Shown here in pieces: positions 27,824 to 36,604 of a stretch of DNA of 64,000 nucleotides (position 1 is its first letter; each line of letters begins with the position of its first letter). This DNA comes from Peptococcaceae bacterium (GTDB lineage: Bacteria > Bacillota > Desulfitobacteriia > Desulfitobacteriales > Syntrophobotulaceae). The translations under genes and the position numbers were made by a program. Location: NCBI GenBank assembly GCA_012839895.1, contig DUML01000075.1, positions 1 to 64,000 of the forward strand, read 5' to 3'. The notes below the pieces were generated by a model that had not been told where the DNA came from, did no database searches, and worked only from the letters and a program-made list of their open reading frames with translations.

Positions 27824-27860
27824 TTTGTCACGAAATGCTGTTTTTTTGTCCTGAAATGCT
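27824..27860. repeat. Two 16-base direct repeats, possible transposon-end remnant
   Basis: TTTGTCACGAAATGCT (27824-27839) and TTTGTCCTGAAATGCT (27845-27860) match at 14 of 16 bases with a 21-base period. Tandem short repeats of this kind occur at ends of some insertion sequences (for example IS21-like). They begin exactly where the putative intron sequence next to them stops. Confidence 0.35.
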
Positions 27861-27861
27861 C

Positions 27862-27943
27862 TTATCATCGCTTCTGCCTATGTACTTACCGGGTTGCTCG
27901 TTCCGGACTTTCACCGTATAGATAACGCCCTTGCCGGGCGTAC
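27862..27943 (-). mobile_element. Probable 5' fragment of a group II (IIC-like) intron
   Basis: On the minus strand, starting near 27943, the sequence reads GTACGCCCGGCAAGGGCG, then GGTGAAAGTCCGGAACG and GGTAAGTACATAGGCAGAAG. The GCCCGGC...GGGCG helix and the GGTGAAAGTCC motif are typical of domain I of bacterial group II introns. It lies 10 bases after the terminator hairpin of the PFOR gene; group IIC introns are known to insert after terminators. Only about 80 bases remain and no reverse transcriptase or domain V is present. The rest of 27622-28044 shows no gene. Confidence 0.5.
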
Positions 27944-27953
27944 AGTAATAAGA

Positions 27954-27982
27954 AAAAGCGGGGCTTTGAAAACCCCGCTTTT
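27954..27982 (-). terminator. Terminator of the PFOR gene
   Basis: AAAAGCGGGG (27954-27963) and CCCCGCTTTT (27973-27982) form a perfect 10-bp stem with a 9-base loop; on the minus strand it is followed by a T-run. It lies about 63 bases past the PFOR stop codon. Confidence 0.85.
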
Positions 27983-28044
27983 CTATTTGACTTGCTGCTA
28001 TTGGACAGCTTTTACCGCTTATGAAACAACCCTTTATTCTAACC

Positions 28045-31000
28045 TTAGTCCCAGCTTTGTTCAGCCAAACGTTTGTAGGATTTGTAACGTTCTTTGGCAA
28101 ATTTCTCAGCGCCGGCAAACAGTTCTTCGGCTGTTTCTGGGAAGGTCCGCAAGAGGGAAGTATAACGGACTTCGGACATAATGAAGTCTCTGAAGGAAGC
28201 TGTCGGCTCTTTGGAATCGAGGGTGAAGGGTTTTTCACCTTTCTCCAAGAGATCCGGATTGTAACGGTATAAGTGCCAGTAACCGGCTTCAACAGCTTTC
28301 TTGGCCTGAATGATACTGGTAGACATACCGGAACGGATACCGTGGTTAATACAAGGAGCATAGGCAATGATGAGGGAAGGTCCGTTATAAGCTTCAGCTT
28401 CTTGGAAAGCTTTCATGGTTTGAGTCAGGCTGGCGCCTAAGGAAACCTGAGCAACGTAAACATAGCCATAGCTCATAGCCATCATACCAAGGTCTTTCTT
28501 ACGGATCTTCTTACCGGCAGCCTGGAATTTAGCAACTGCAGCCCTCGGGGTAGCTTTAGAGGACTGACCGCCGGTATTGGAATAAACCTCAGTATCTAAT
28601 ACCAGGACGTTAATATCGTCACCGGAAGCCAAGACATGGTCCAAACCGCCGTAACCGATATCGTAAGCCCAGCCGTCGCCACCAATAATCCACTGGGATT
28701 TCTTGACCAAATGCTCTCTTTTCTCCCAAATCTTGTTGAGAAGCTCATTAGAAGTGGGATCAACTTTTTCAAAGGCAGCCAATACTTTCTTGGAAGAAAC
28801 TCTTGAGGCTTCACCTTGATCCATGGTGTCAATCCACTCTTGGAAAGCTTCTTTCAATTCAGCCGGAATATCCAAGTTCATGGCTTCTTTCATTTCTTGA
28901 GCCAAAGCCTTGCGTTGTTGCTGGACACCTAAGAACATACCGTAACCATACTCAGCGTTGTCTTCGAACAGGGAGTTAGCCCAGGTCGGTCCCTTGCCTT
29001 CCTTATTGACTGTATAAGGAACTGACGGTGCGCTGCCGCCCCAAATAGAAGTACAACCTGTAGCATTGGCAATCATCATTCTGTCCCCGAACAGTTGGGT
29101 AAGGAGCTTGACATAAGCAGTTTCGCCGCAGCCCGGGCAAGCTCCGCTGAACTCGACCAAAGGTTGCAGGAACTGGCTGTTCTTAACTGTAAATTTATTG
29201 GAAACTTTGTCATCTTTACTGGAGAGAGTCAAAGCATAATCCCAAAGAGGAGCTTCAACCGGAGTAACTTCAGCAGCATCTTTCATCACTAAAGCTTTCT
29301 GCTTGGATGGGCAAATCTCTACACAGTTGCCGCAGCCGGTGCAGTCCAGTGGGCTAAGCTGCAAGCGATATTCAAGTCCGGCAAAATCTTTACCGACAGC
29401 TTTGACAGTTTCAAAACCTGCCGGAGCATTCTTGACTTCTTCTTCTGTGCAGAGGAACGGTCTCAAGCAGGCGTGCGGGCAGATATAGGAGCATTGGTTA
29501 CACTGAGTGCAGTTCTCCTTAATCCAGACCGGTACAGTAACAGCAATACCGCGTTTTTCGAAAGCAGTGGTTCCTGCCGGGAAAGTACCGTCTTCACGGC
29601 CGACGAAAGCGCTGACCGGGAGGCTGTCTCCTTCTTGAGCGGCCATAGGACGAAGAATGTTCTTAATGAATTCAGGATCCTTGTCAGTACCCATAAAGAT
29701 ACCGCCTTTGGGATCTGCCTGAGCCCAAGAAGCAGGAACTTCAACTTTAACTAAAGCATTACAACCGGCATCAATAGCTTTGAAGTTCATGTCAATAATT
29801 TCTTGGCCTTTTTTGCCGTAAGTTTTAACGACGGAGTCTTTCAGGTATTGCAAAGCTTCTTCCAGAGGAATAACTTTAGCCAGCTTAAAGAAGGCCGATT
29901 GCATTATCATATTAATTCTGCTGCCAAGGCCAATTTCGCGGGCAATCTTAACAGCGTCAATGATGTAGAAATTGGCTTTCTTATCGGCAATAGCTCTCTT
30001 TAAGGCATCGGGCAGCTTTTCATCCAGCTCTTCGGGTGACCACTGGCAGTTCAGCACGAAAGTGCCGCCCGGTTTTAAGCTTTTCAGGAGGTTGTATTTA
30101 TCTACATAAGCTTGGTTATGGCAAGCTACATAATCGGCAGTGTTAACCAGGTAAGGCGCTTTAATAGGAGCTTTACCGAATCTCAGGTGGGATACGGTTG
30201 TACCGCCGGACTTCTTGCTGTCATAAGCAAAATAAGCTTGAGCGTAAAGGTTGGTATGGTCACCGATAATCTTAATAGCTTGCTTGTTGGCGCCAACGGT
30301 TCCGTCCGCACCGAGTCCCCAGAACTGACAACTGATAGTGCCTTCGGGAGTGGTATCGATGAATTCTTTTTCTTCCAAAGAAGTAAAGGTAACATCATCG
30401 ACAATACCAATGGTGAAGCCGTTTTTCGGTTTATCTAATTTCAGGTTTTCGTAAACAGCCAGGATTTGGGAAGGAGTGGTATCCTTGGAACCCAAGCCAT
30501 AGCGGCCGCCGACAATAACAGGTTTAACTTCTTGATCATAGAAGCAATCAACAACATCAAGATAGAGAGGTTCACCCAAGGAACCGGGTTCTTTTGTCCG
30601 CTCTAATACAGCAATCTTCTTCACAGTCTTCGGTAGAGCTTTCAGCAAATGCTCTTTAGAGAACGGACGGAAGAGACGGACCCTTACCAAACCGACTTTT
30701 TCGCCTTTGGCAGCCAGGTAGTCAATGGTCTCGCTAATAGTATCACCGACAGAACCCATAGCGATAATAACACGCTCGGCATCAGGCGCTCCATAATATT
30801 GGAAGAGCTGGTATTCACGGCCGGTGAGCTCTTTATATCTCTTCATGTAATCTTCGACAATGCCCGGTACGGCTTGGTAGAAGCGGTTAGCTGCCTCTCT
30901 GCCCTGGAAGTAAATATCCGGGTTCTGAGCAGAACCTCTTAAAACAGGACGCTCCGGATTCAAAGCATTTTTGCGGAATCTCTTCAAAGCTTCCCAATCC

Positions 31001-31581
31001 AAGAGCGTAGCAACTTCTTCGTATTCAGGTACACTAATTTTGGAAATTTCGTGAGATGTTCTAAAGCCATCAAAGAAATGCAGGAAAGGAACTCTGGCTT
31101 TAATTGCGCTCAAGTGAGCAATAAAGCCCAGGTCCAAAGCTTCCTGAACGCTACCGGAGCTGAGCATGGCAAAACCGGTGGAGCGAACGGACATAACGTC
31201 TTGATGATCACCGAAAATGGAGAGGGCGTGAGCAGCAATTGCCCGGGCACTTACGTGGAAAACGCCTGGCAAAAGTTCGCCTGCGATTTTATACATATTC
31301 GGAATCATAAGCAAGAGACCTTGGGAAGCAGTGTAAGTAGTAGTCAGGGCTCCTGCTTGCAATGAACCGTGAACAGCGCCGGCTGCTCCCGCTTCGGATT
31401 GCATTTCAACAACTTTCATAGGTTGTCCAAAAATGTTTTTCTTGCCATGAGCGGCCCATTCATCCACTAACTCCGCCATATCGGAAGATGGAGTAATCGG
31501 GAAAATGGTCGCAACTTCGGAAAAGGCATACGACGCATGAGCCGCAGCTTCATTTCCTGACATGGTTTTCATTTTTGCCAT
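28045..31581 (-). CDS. nifJ: Pyruvate:ferredoxin (flavodoxin) oxidoreductase, single-chain
   Basis: 1178-residue fused PFOR that oxidises pyruvate with CoA to acetyl-CoA and CO2, reducing ferredoxin. Domain order: pyrimidine-binding domain I (ITPSSDMAELVDEWAA near residue 30), domain II/III (about 255-640), a two-cluster ferredoxin module at about 690-770 (CTQCNQC...CP and CTGCGNC...CP), and the TPP domain at about 810-1170 (CPGCGETAYVK, GDGWAYDIGYGG, TEVYSNTGGQSSKATP). All cluster cysteines are present. It marks an anaerobic metabolism. It is monocistronic with its own terminator. Confidence 0.97.
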   Translation of the reverse strand: MAKMKTMSGNEAAAHASYAFSEVATIFPITPSSDMAELVDEWAAHGKKNIFGQPMKVVEMQSEAGAAGAVHGSLQAGALTTTYTASQGLLLMIPNMYKIAGELLPGVFHVSARAIAAHALSIFGDHQDVMSVRSTGFAMLSSGSVQEALDLGFIAHLSAIKARVPFLHFFDGFRTSHEISKISVPEYEEVATLLDWEALKRFRKNALNPERPVLRGSAQNPDIYFQGREAANRFYQAVPGIVEDYMKRYKELTGREYQLFQYYGAPDAERVIIAMGSVGDTISETIDYLAAKGEKVGLVRVRLFRPFSKEHLLKALPKTVKKIAVLERTKEPGSLGEPLYLDVVDCFYDQEVKPVIVGGRYGLGSKDTTPSQILAVYENLKLDKPKNGFTIGIVDDVTFTSLEEKEFIDTTPEGTISCQFWGLGADGTVGANKQAIKIIGDHTNLYAQAYFAYDSKKSGGTTVSHLRFGKAPIKAPYLVNTADYVACHNQAYVDKYNLLKSLKPGGTFVLNCQWSPEELDEKLPDALKRAIADKKANFYIIDAVKIAREIGLGSRINMIMQSAFFKLAKVIPLEEALQYLKDSVVKTYGKKGQEIIDMNFKAIDAGCNALVKVEVPASWAQADPKGGIFMGTDKDPEFIKNILRPMAAQEGDSLPVSAFVGREDGTFPAGTTAFEKRGIAVTVPVWIKENCTQCNQCSYICPHACLRPFLCTEEEVKNAPAGFETVKAVGKDFAGLEYRLQLSPLDCTGCGNCVEICPSKQKALVMKDAAEVTPVEAPLWDYALTLSSKDDKVSNKFTVKNSQFLQPLVEFSGACPGCGETAYVKLLTQLFGDRMMIANATGCTSIWGGSAPSVPYTVNKEGKGPTWANSLFEDNAEYGYGMFLGVQQQRKALAQEMKEAMNLDIPAELKEAFQEWIDTMDQGEASRVSSKKVLAAFEKVDPTSNELLNKIWEKREHLVKKSQWIIGGDGWAYDIGYGGLDHVLASGDDINVLVLDTEVYSNTGGQSSKATPRAAVAKFQAAGKKIRKKDLGMMAMSYGYVYVAQVSLGASLTQTMKAFQEAEAYNGPSLIIAYAPCINHGIRSGMSTSIIQAKKAVEAGYWHLYRYNPDLLEKGEKPFTLDSKEPTASFRDFIMSEVRYTSLLRTFPETAEELFAGAEKFAKERYKSYKRLAEQSWD

Positions 31582-32129
31582 TGGTTGGTTCCTCCCATTT
31601 AAATTATTAAAATAATAATCACTCTACAGATAAGTTCTGAAACTGCACTATCAGTATTAAATTCAGTATGAAGTATATTTCTTCCGTTTCCTTATCGTTT
31701 TTCGACAAATACCGATTTCTTTCTCTTTTCTCCTTGCCTAAATTCAAATCTGAAGTTAAGCCGCTTTCCACCTCCTCTTAAATGGTTAAAGTATTTGGAG
31801 AAAAGAGAAGTTTGATGTTAGAAACTATAAGTATAAGGATAGGAAAAATAAACAAATGAAGTAGTATCTATGTTAAATATTTCATTATAACTAATAACGA
31901 AATTTATAATGACTCAAAAATTTCAAATGAAAAAATACACAAAAATATAATTATTTATACAAATTAAAACAAATTTCTCTTAAATTTTAAGAAAATTCAA
32001 TCAATTGCCAAACATAAACCTAGGGAACTATACTAAACGTAAAGTTCCCTAATCATTAATCAGTATACTCTGTGTTTATTCTGTTAGTCAAGTATTTCTA
32101 AATAGTCAAGTATTTCTAGCGAGTTGTTA
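31582..32129. other. Long A+T-rich intergenic region
   Basis: About 550 bases upstream of the PFOR gene without a convincing coding sequence. It holds a hairpin at 32021-32051 and a tandem repeat TAGTCAAGTATTTCTA (32085-32100 and 32103-32118, 18-base period). The PFOR promoter must lie here, but I cannot place it reliably. Confidence 0.5.
32021..32051. terminator. Hairpin downstream of bofA
   Basis: TAGGGAACT (32021-32029) pairs with AGTTCCCTA (32043-32051). It lies about 80 bases past the bofA stop, but the following sequence is only weakly T-rich, so termination strength is uncertain. Confidence 0.45.
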
Positions 32130-32384
32130 TTAGATCCCCATAATCTGGAGGACAATTAAGACAAGTACCCCGGGAAAGCCCAGAATTGCTACTAACGAAA
32201 CGGTAAAAACATTAATGGGAATTTCCACGCTAAAAACGCTTAAGAGCAGATTTGCCAACCATAGACCAACGACTCCGCCTAAAACATGAATGGTAAATTT
32301 AATAAATCTATTCGGTTTCTTTAAAGATGAATAGAGTATCAATACCAATAAGACTAAAAACAGGCCTAAAAAAATCAGCGTCAT
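32130..32384 (-). CDS. bofA: BofA-family sporulation protein (pro-sigma-K processing inhibitor)
   Basis: 84 residues from the ATG at 32384, which follows GGAGGAATTTACC; a longer frame opens at 32450 without a ribosome site. Two hydrophobic stretches (about 3-18 and 35-84) contain the BofA signature VFTVSLVAILGFPGVLVLI. In Bacillus BofA inhibits the SpoIVFB protease in the outer forespore membrane. Its place after recR is conserved; yaaL (DUF2508), often found between them, is absent here. Confidence 0.9.
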   Translation of the reverse strand: MTLIFLGLFLVLLVLILYSSLKKPNRFIKFTIHVLGGVVGLWLANLLLSVFSVEIPINVFTVSLVAILGFPGVLVLIVLQIMGI

Positions 32385-32583
32385 GGTAAATTCCTCCATT
32401 TTCCTTTCTACTGCATTTTTATGCACCAGCCAGGAAAGTAAGAACCACATAATAGATCATTTCAGTAAATTCAATTGCTCTTCCCTCTTTGCAAAAAATT
32501 TGTCGCAAAACCAATATCCTACTGAATATATACGACAATTTTTTGGGCAATTTTCGAAAAATAAATAAAATGGAGAGCATAAA

Positions 32584-32611
32584 AAAAGCAACTACCAATT
32601 GATAGTCGCTT
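32584..32611 (-). terminator. Terminator of recR
   Basis: On the minus strand AGCGACTATC and GGTAGTTGCT form an imperfect stem with a G-U pair, followed by seven T residues. It separates recR from bofA, which must therefore have its own promoter. Confidence 0.65.
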
Positions 32612-32652
32612 AATTAAGATTACCCTTAGTTGTTAACGGCGGCAAAAAAGCC

Positions 32653-33249
32653 TTAAAGCTCCCTCCGGCCTTCCAAAGCCCTGGCAATTGTCACCTCGTC
32701 GGCATATTCCAAGTCTCCGCCCACAGGCAAACCATGAGCCAGGCGAGTCACTTTGACCCCCATAGGTTTTAGAAGCTTGGCAAGGTAAAGAGCCGTGGCT
32801 TCCCCTTCCACGGAAGGATTGACAGCCAAAACCACTTCTTTAACCCCTTCCAGACGGTTAAAAAGGCTGGAAAGGTTTAATTGATCAGGGCCGATTCCTT
32901 CCATTGGGGACAGCACTCCCTGAAGGACATGGTATAACCCCCGGTACTCCCCGGTTTTTTCCAAAACCACCACATCCCGGGGCTGCTCAACAACACATAG
33001 GAGAGACTTGTCCCGCCGCTCTCCGGTGCAAATCTTACAGGGGTCTGTGTCCGTATAATTGCCGCAAACCGTACATTGCTTAATATCACGAAGGGCAGTA
33101 GCAATAGCGTCGGATAGTTGTTGGGCTTCTTCCGAATGCCGCAAAAGATAAAAGGCCAGCCTGCTTGCCGTTTTCGGCCCAATCCCCGGCAAACGGGAAA
33201 AAGCAATTATTAAGTCCGATAAAGGCTGAGGATAGTACATAAAATCCAT
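32653..33249 (-). CDS. recR: Recombination mediator RecR
   Basis: 198 residues with an N-terminal helix-hairpin-helix ([14 protein letters not shown] near residue 20), a four-Cys zinc finger ([16 protein letters not shown] near 58-73) and a Toprim domain (VVEQPRDV near 85, [17 protein letters not shown] near 143). It loads RecA with RecF/RecO in gap repair. Follows ybaB after about 157 bases. Confidence 0.96.
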   Translation of the reverse strand: MDFMYYPQPLSDLIIAFSRLPGIGPKTASRLAFYLLRHSEEAQQLSDAIATALRDIKQCTVCGNYTDTDPCKICTGERRDKSLLCVVEQPRDVVVLEKTGEYRGLYHVLQGVLSPMEGIGPDQLNLSSLFNRLEGVKEVVLAVNPSVEGEATALYLAKLLKPMGVKVTRLAHGLPVGGDLEYADEVTIARALEGRREL

Positions 33250-33406
33250 AAGGCTTTCCCTATGTAACCTTCCTATTCTAAAAATAATGTTCCTTGCTGG
33301 AGAAAAATCTTTTAGAGAATTTGAATTTGCATATAAAAATAAATGTTTTTCCTTGGGCTTAAAATTAATTGCTTTTTCTTAAGCCTAATAAGTTTATGAG
33401 CAACTT

Positions 33407-33742
33407 TTAGAAAAGTCCGGGTATATTAAAGCCGCCTGCGACTTTGCTCATTTCCTGTTCAATCATAGCTTGGGCATTGCGCAGGCCTTGGTTGACAGCA
33501 GCTTTAACCAAATCTTCCAGCATCTCCGGATCTTCTGGATCAATGGCTTCCGGCTTAATTTTCAAACCTACAAGTTCCAATTTGCCGCTAACTGTTACTT
33601 CTACCATGCCGCCGCCCGCAGAAGCTTCCACAGTTTTGTTTTCTAATTCTTCTTTGGCTTTAAGCATATTTTCTTGCATTTTTTGCGCCTGTTTCATTAG
33701 TTGATTCATATTGCCCATGCCGCCTGGTGGTCTGAAATCCAT
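33407..33742 (-). CDS. YbaB/EbfC-family nucleoid-associated protein
   Basis: 111 residues: a Met/Gln-rich N-terminal helix ([23 protein letters not shown]), then [20 protein letters not shown] and a C-terminal helix, the standard YbaB fold. YbaB dimers bind DNA and are almost always encoded between dnaX and recR, as here. The gap to dnaX at about 33800-33845 contains A+T-rich repeats (AAACTATATATT-like units, 13-base period). Confidence 0.93.
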   Translation of the reverse strand: MDFRPPGGMGNMNQLMKQAQKMQENMLKAKEELENKTVEASAGGGMVEVTVSGKLELVGLKIKPEAIDPEDPEMLEDLVKAAVNQGLRNAQAMIEQEMSKVAGGFNIPGLF

Positions 33743-33845
33743 AATTTAACACGCCCCTTTGTTTTTTCCTTAATTTGTCTTTTCTTAACTTTTATTCGCT
33801 TTATTTATATTAAAACTATATATTTAAACTATATATTGAAACTAT

Positions 33846-35534
33846 TTACGTTTCTTCCTTAACCTCGACAAGTTCAGCGCCAAACAATTCTACCGCTTGC
33901 TGAACGCAACTGTCTTCGCACTCCCGGAGTTTGGTATTCAGGAGGTCCCCGTTCTCAGCCGAGGCTTTTTCCGGTTCAACATCACCGGAATTAAAGTTTG
34001 CCGCCAGTTCCTTAAATTCCTTATTCAATAAGGGAGTGAGCTTAAGTTTTTTCCCTAAACAGCGCTCAATTACTTTCTCCACAATATCTTTGTTTTCAGG
34101 CTGGGTGAACTTATCTCGGTGAAAGGAATACTGATCTTTAAAAACCAAATATAATAATTCCCCTGCCACTTGAGCGGGAGTGCCTTCCAACAAAAAGGCA
34201 TGGGTCGATTTTTTTCCCTTTTTAACTCCTTCCAAAATCTCAGGCCATTTAGCTTTTAGAAGAGAAGTCAAATCGGAATCGGAACTTTTTAAGGCTTCTT
34301 CCCGTTTAACTCCCGGTTTGGCGGGAGGCCCATCCGGCTTAACGTCGGAAGGTTTCGGTTTGCGCTCCGCTAACAAGTGAGCCTTGCCTTCCCTCGCTTT
34401 TGGGCTAAAGGTTTGCCCCGGCAGGCTAATACCTGCTTGGTCTAAGAGTGGCCCTTTATCCTGTTCGTAAATAGCCTGTATTAAGATCATTTCTGCCGCC
34501 AGGCGGGCATTGGCAGCAAACCTTAACTCATTTTCCCCTTTGAGCAAAATGTTAATCCAAGACAAAAGCTTTTTTAGCCCCGCCCGCTCACTTTGGGCAA
34601 TCAGCCTTGAAGATATTTCCGGAGAAAGCAACGGTTTCTGCCCACCGGCCGTATAAAGGAGGCCTTGTCTTAAATAATCCTGCAAATCCTTAATAATTTG
34701 CCGAGGATCCCGTCCTAAAGCGACTCCTTCCTCCAACTTGGCTAATGCCAAGCCATAATCTTCTTCTAACAATGCGTCAGTAAGATCGGCGCTGTAGCTC
34801 TCCCCAACCATCCCGATAATTTGGTAGACATGCTCCGCACGAATAGGATCTTCCTGCAACAGGCATTGGTCCAAAACACTAAGAGCGTCCCTTAAACCCC
34901 CTTCAGCTTTAAGAGCAATCACTTGCAAGGCCTTTTCTTCCACTTCCCGGCCTAAAGCCAAACATACTTCTTTAAGCCTCAAAGCTATGTCCGGAGCTGA
35001 AATGCGATGAAATTCAAAACGCTGCACCCGGGACAGAATAGTTAAAGGAACTTTGTGGGCTTCCGTGGTGGCTAGGATAAAGACCACATTAGCCGGCGGC
35101 TCCTCCAAAGTTTTAAGCAAAGCGTTAAAAGCCTCCGGTGTCAGCATATGTACTTCATCAATAATATATACTTTATATTTGCCGCCGGAAGGAGCAAGTT
35201 TGACCCTATCCCGCAAATTACGGATTTCATCGATCCCCCGGTTAGAGGCAGCATCAATTTCCAGGACATCAAGAGCTAACCCCTGGTCAATTTCCCGGCA
35301 TGAAGCACATTTATTGCAAGGCTCGGCATCTTCTCGCGCCTCGCAATTAAGTGCTTTAGCCAGAATTTTAGCCGTGGTGGTTTTCCCTGTCCCCCTCGGG
35401 CCGCTGAAAAGATAAGCATGGGCCACCTTATTTTGCCTTAGGGCATTGACCAAAATGGTGCGAACATGATCTTGTCCCACCATTTCCCGAAAAGTCTTTG
35501 GCCGCCATTCCCGATATAAAGCGAGATATGCCAT
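33846..35534 (-). CDS. dnaX: DNA polymerase III subunit gamma/tau
   Basis: Clamp-loader ATPase, 562 residues from ATG 35534 (MAYLALYREWRPK; AAGGAG upstream), preferred over an in-frame ATG at 35615 that would add 27 unrelated residues. Walker A GPRGTGKTTTAK near residue 45, a four-Cys zinc module (CEAREDAEPCNKCASC) near 64, EVHMLTPEAFNALLKTLEEPP near 120 and the SRC-type sensor near 170. The C-terminal about 150 residues form a tau-like tail. I saw no clear slippery heptamer for a programmed frameshift. Confidence 0.96.
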   Translation of the reverse strand: MAYLALYREWRPKTFREMVGQDHVRTILVNALRQNKVAHAYLFSGPRGTGKTTTAKILAKALNCEAREDAEPCNKCASCREIDQGLALDVLEIDAASNRGIDEIRNLRDRVKLAPSGGKYKVYIIDEVHMLTPEAFNALLKTLEEPPANVVFILATTEAHKVPLTILSRVQRFEFHRISAPDIALRLKEVCLALGREVEEKALQVIALKAEGGLRDALSVLDQCLLQEDPIRAEHVYQIIGMVGESYSADLTDALLEEDYGLALAKLEEGVALGRDPRQIIKDLQDYLRQGLLYTAGGQKPLLSPEISSRLIAQSERAGLKKLLSWINILLKGENELRFAANARLAAEMILIQAIYEQDKGPLLDQAGISLPGQTFSPKAREGKAHLLAERKPKPSDVKPDGPPAKPGVKREEALKSSDSDLTSLLKAKWPEILEGVKKGKKSTHAFLLEGTPAQVAGELLYLVFKDQYSFHRDKFTQPENKDIVEKVIERCLGKKLKLTPLLNKEFKELAANFNSGDVEPEKASAENGDLLNTKLRECEDSCVQQAVELFGAELVEVKEET

Positions 35535-35607
35535 TTTTTTCTCCTTAAACCGAGTAATATAAAAATACCAAAAAAGATGGTCTAGAACCACCTTATATAA
35601 ATAAAGA

Positions 35608-35874
35608 CCGTGCACCTTGGCTCGAATCGCAACCCCCGGACGTTACCCTCGGCCCAATGCTCATTTCCGGCTCCCTTGCGGCACACAAAACAAACTTCTT
35701 AGTGCTGCTTCCGTCAGGACCTGACACGGTTCAAAGCGCTTTGTTGCGCAAGACCAAAAACTCATCACACCAAACCTCGGACTGCTCCGATTGCCCGACC
35801 CTTACCAAAGGAATTAAACCTCGCTCTAGCGGACTGCGAGTTACAAGGAACCGCTACCTCCCCGTCTAGCACGG
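35608..35874 (-). ncRNA. ffs: Signal recognition particle RNA, large Firmicute type
   Basis: The minus strand contains GTGTCAGGTCCTGACGG followed by AAGCAGCA, the conserved helix 8 core that binds Ffh. The 5' end reads CCGTGCTAGACGGGGAGG and the 3' end GTGCACGG, which can pair as the closing helix of the Alu domain. Length of about 267 bases matches the long scRNA of spore-formers. It lies directly upstream of dnaX, the usual position. Ends are estimated from pairing. Confidence 0.93.
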
Positions 35875-36046
35875 TCAAACCTATTATACCATTAATAAAT
35901 AATTTCTCCAAAATAAACTTTCCTTAGATTTTTACAGAATATGCTATTCGGAGAGTTTATCTGGAGACATTTTTCGAAAGCTTGCGATTGAATAATAGTG
36001 GCATAGTTTCCAAAAATTTTTAATAAAGTGATTTCAAAAATTATGG

Positions 36047-36137
36047 CGGAGAGAGTGGGATTCGAACCCACGACACAGTTCGTCACCGTGTACCCGATTT
36101 CCAGTCGAGCGCCTTCGACCAACTCAGCCATCTCTCC
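36047..36137 (-). tRNA. tRNA-Ser(GGA)
   Basis: A 91-base class II tRNA on the minus strand. Acceptor GGAGAGA pairs with TCTCTCC, followed by discriminator G. The anticodon loop is CTGGAAA (anticodon GGA), with a long variable arm (GGTACACGGTGACGAACTGTGTC) and T-arm GTGGGTTCGAATCCCAC. CCA is not fully encoded (GCC then AT). Confidence 0.95.
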
Positions 36138-36350
36138 GCGTTCGTTCACAGAAAAATAATATTATTTAATTAAAGTCGCAAAAGATATTATAATGGCTAT
36201 TCTTAGCTTCGTCAACTCCAAAACTGCAGGAATCTTTTTATTAGTTTTCTGCAAAAAGCTAAGTATTGAATATTTTGGCACTGATTTGCTGGTATTATCG
36301 CTTTATTTTAGTTGATACTATCTTTAGAGACTCTAAGGAGGTAAAAAAAT

Positions 36351-36470
36351 ATGGCTAAACGCAACAAGGAAAAACAGCCGAAAAAAGAAACCTTGGACCG
36401 TCATTATGATTTCGAAGGCCACGAAAAATACAAAAAAGAAGGACAAGGAATCCCCGGAAGAGAGAGTTAA
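36351..36470 (+). CDS. Small highly charged protein (39 aa)
   Basis: A short frame with an excellent ribosome site (TAAGGAGG, 8-9 bases before ATG) and a composition unlike chance: MAKRNKEKQPKKETL, then DRHYDFEGHEKYKKEG and GIPGRES. It is lysine/glutamate rich, hydrophilic and without cysteines. A terminator follows about 100 bases later. Function unknown; small basic proteins of this kind in spore-formers are sometimes spore-associated, but nothing here proves it. Confidence 0.6.
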   Translation: MAKRNKEKQPKKETLDRHYDFEGHEKYKKEGQGIPGRES

Positions 36471-36572
36471 TAACCCTGGTAAGAAAGAAAGCTACCAGCC
36501 CAAGTAAATTGACAAAAGTAAATACCCAAGTAAATAATAAAAATAAATTACAAGAAACGAAAGCATTCCGGA

Positions 36573-36604
36573 CTGCCGCTTAAGAGCTTAAAAGCGGCAG
36601 TTTT
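36573..36604 (+). terminator. Terminator at the end of the clcA gene and the small ORF
   Basis: CTGCCGCTT (36573-36581) pairs with AAGCGGCAG (36592-36600), followed by TTTTTC. It serves the plus-strand small gene; its right half lies in the end of the convergent ClC gene. Confidence 0.75.

Noticed and set aside
27828-28367. 179-codon minus-strand frame overlapping the end of PFOR
   Set aside because: It lies in another frame over the PFOR 3' end, terminator and intron remnant, with no family resemblance.
30112-30438. 108-codon plus-strand frame within PFOR, with several similar ones in 28.0-31.4 kb
   Set aside because: Shadows of the PFOR coding strand without ribosome sites or recognizable motifs.
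31582-31800. Possible 48-codon minus-strand frame after a GAGGAGG near 31772
   Set aside because: The only start would overlap the ribosome site itself and the composition is not protein-like.
33800-33845. A+T-rich tandem units between ybaB and dnaX considered as a CRISPR-like or regulatory array
   Set aside because: Units are about 13 bases and degenerate with no spacers; no CRISPR array or cas gene is visible anywhere in the window.
35892-36149. 85-codon minus-strand frame
   Set aside because: It is the translation of the tRNA-Ser(GGA) gene and its flank.
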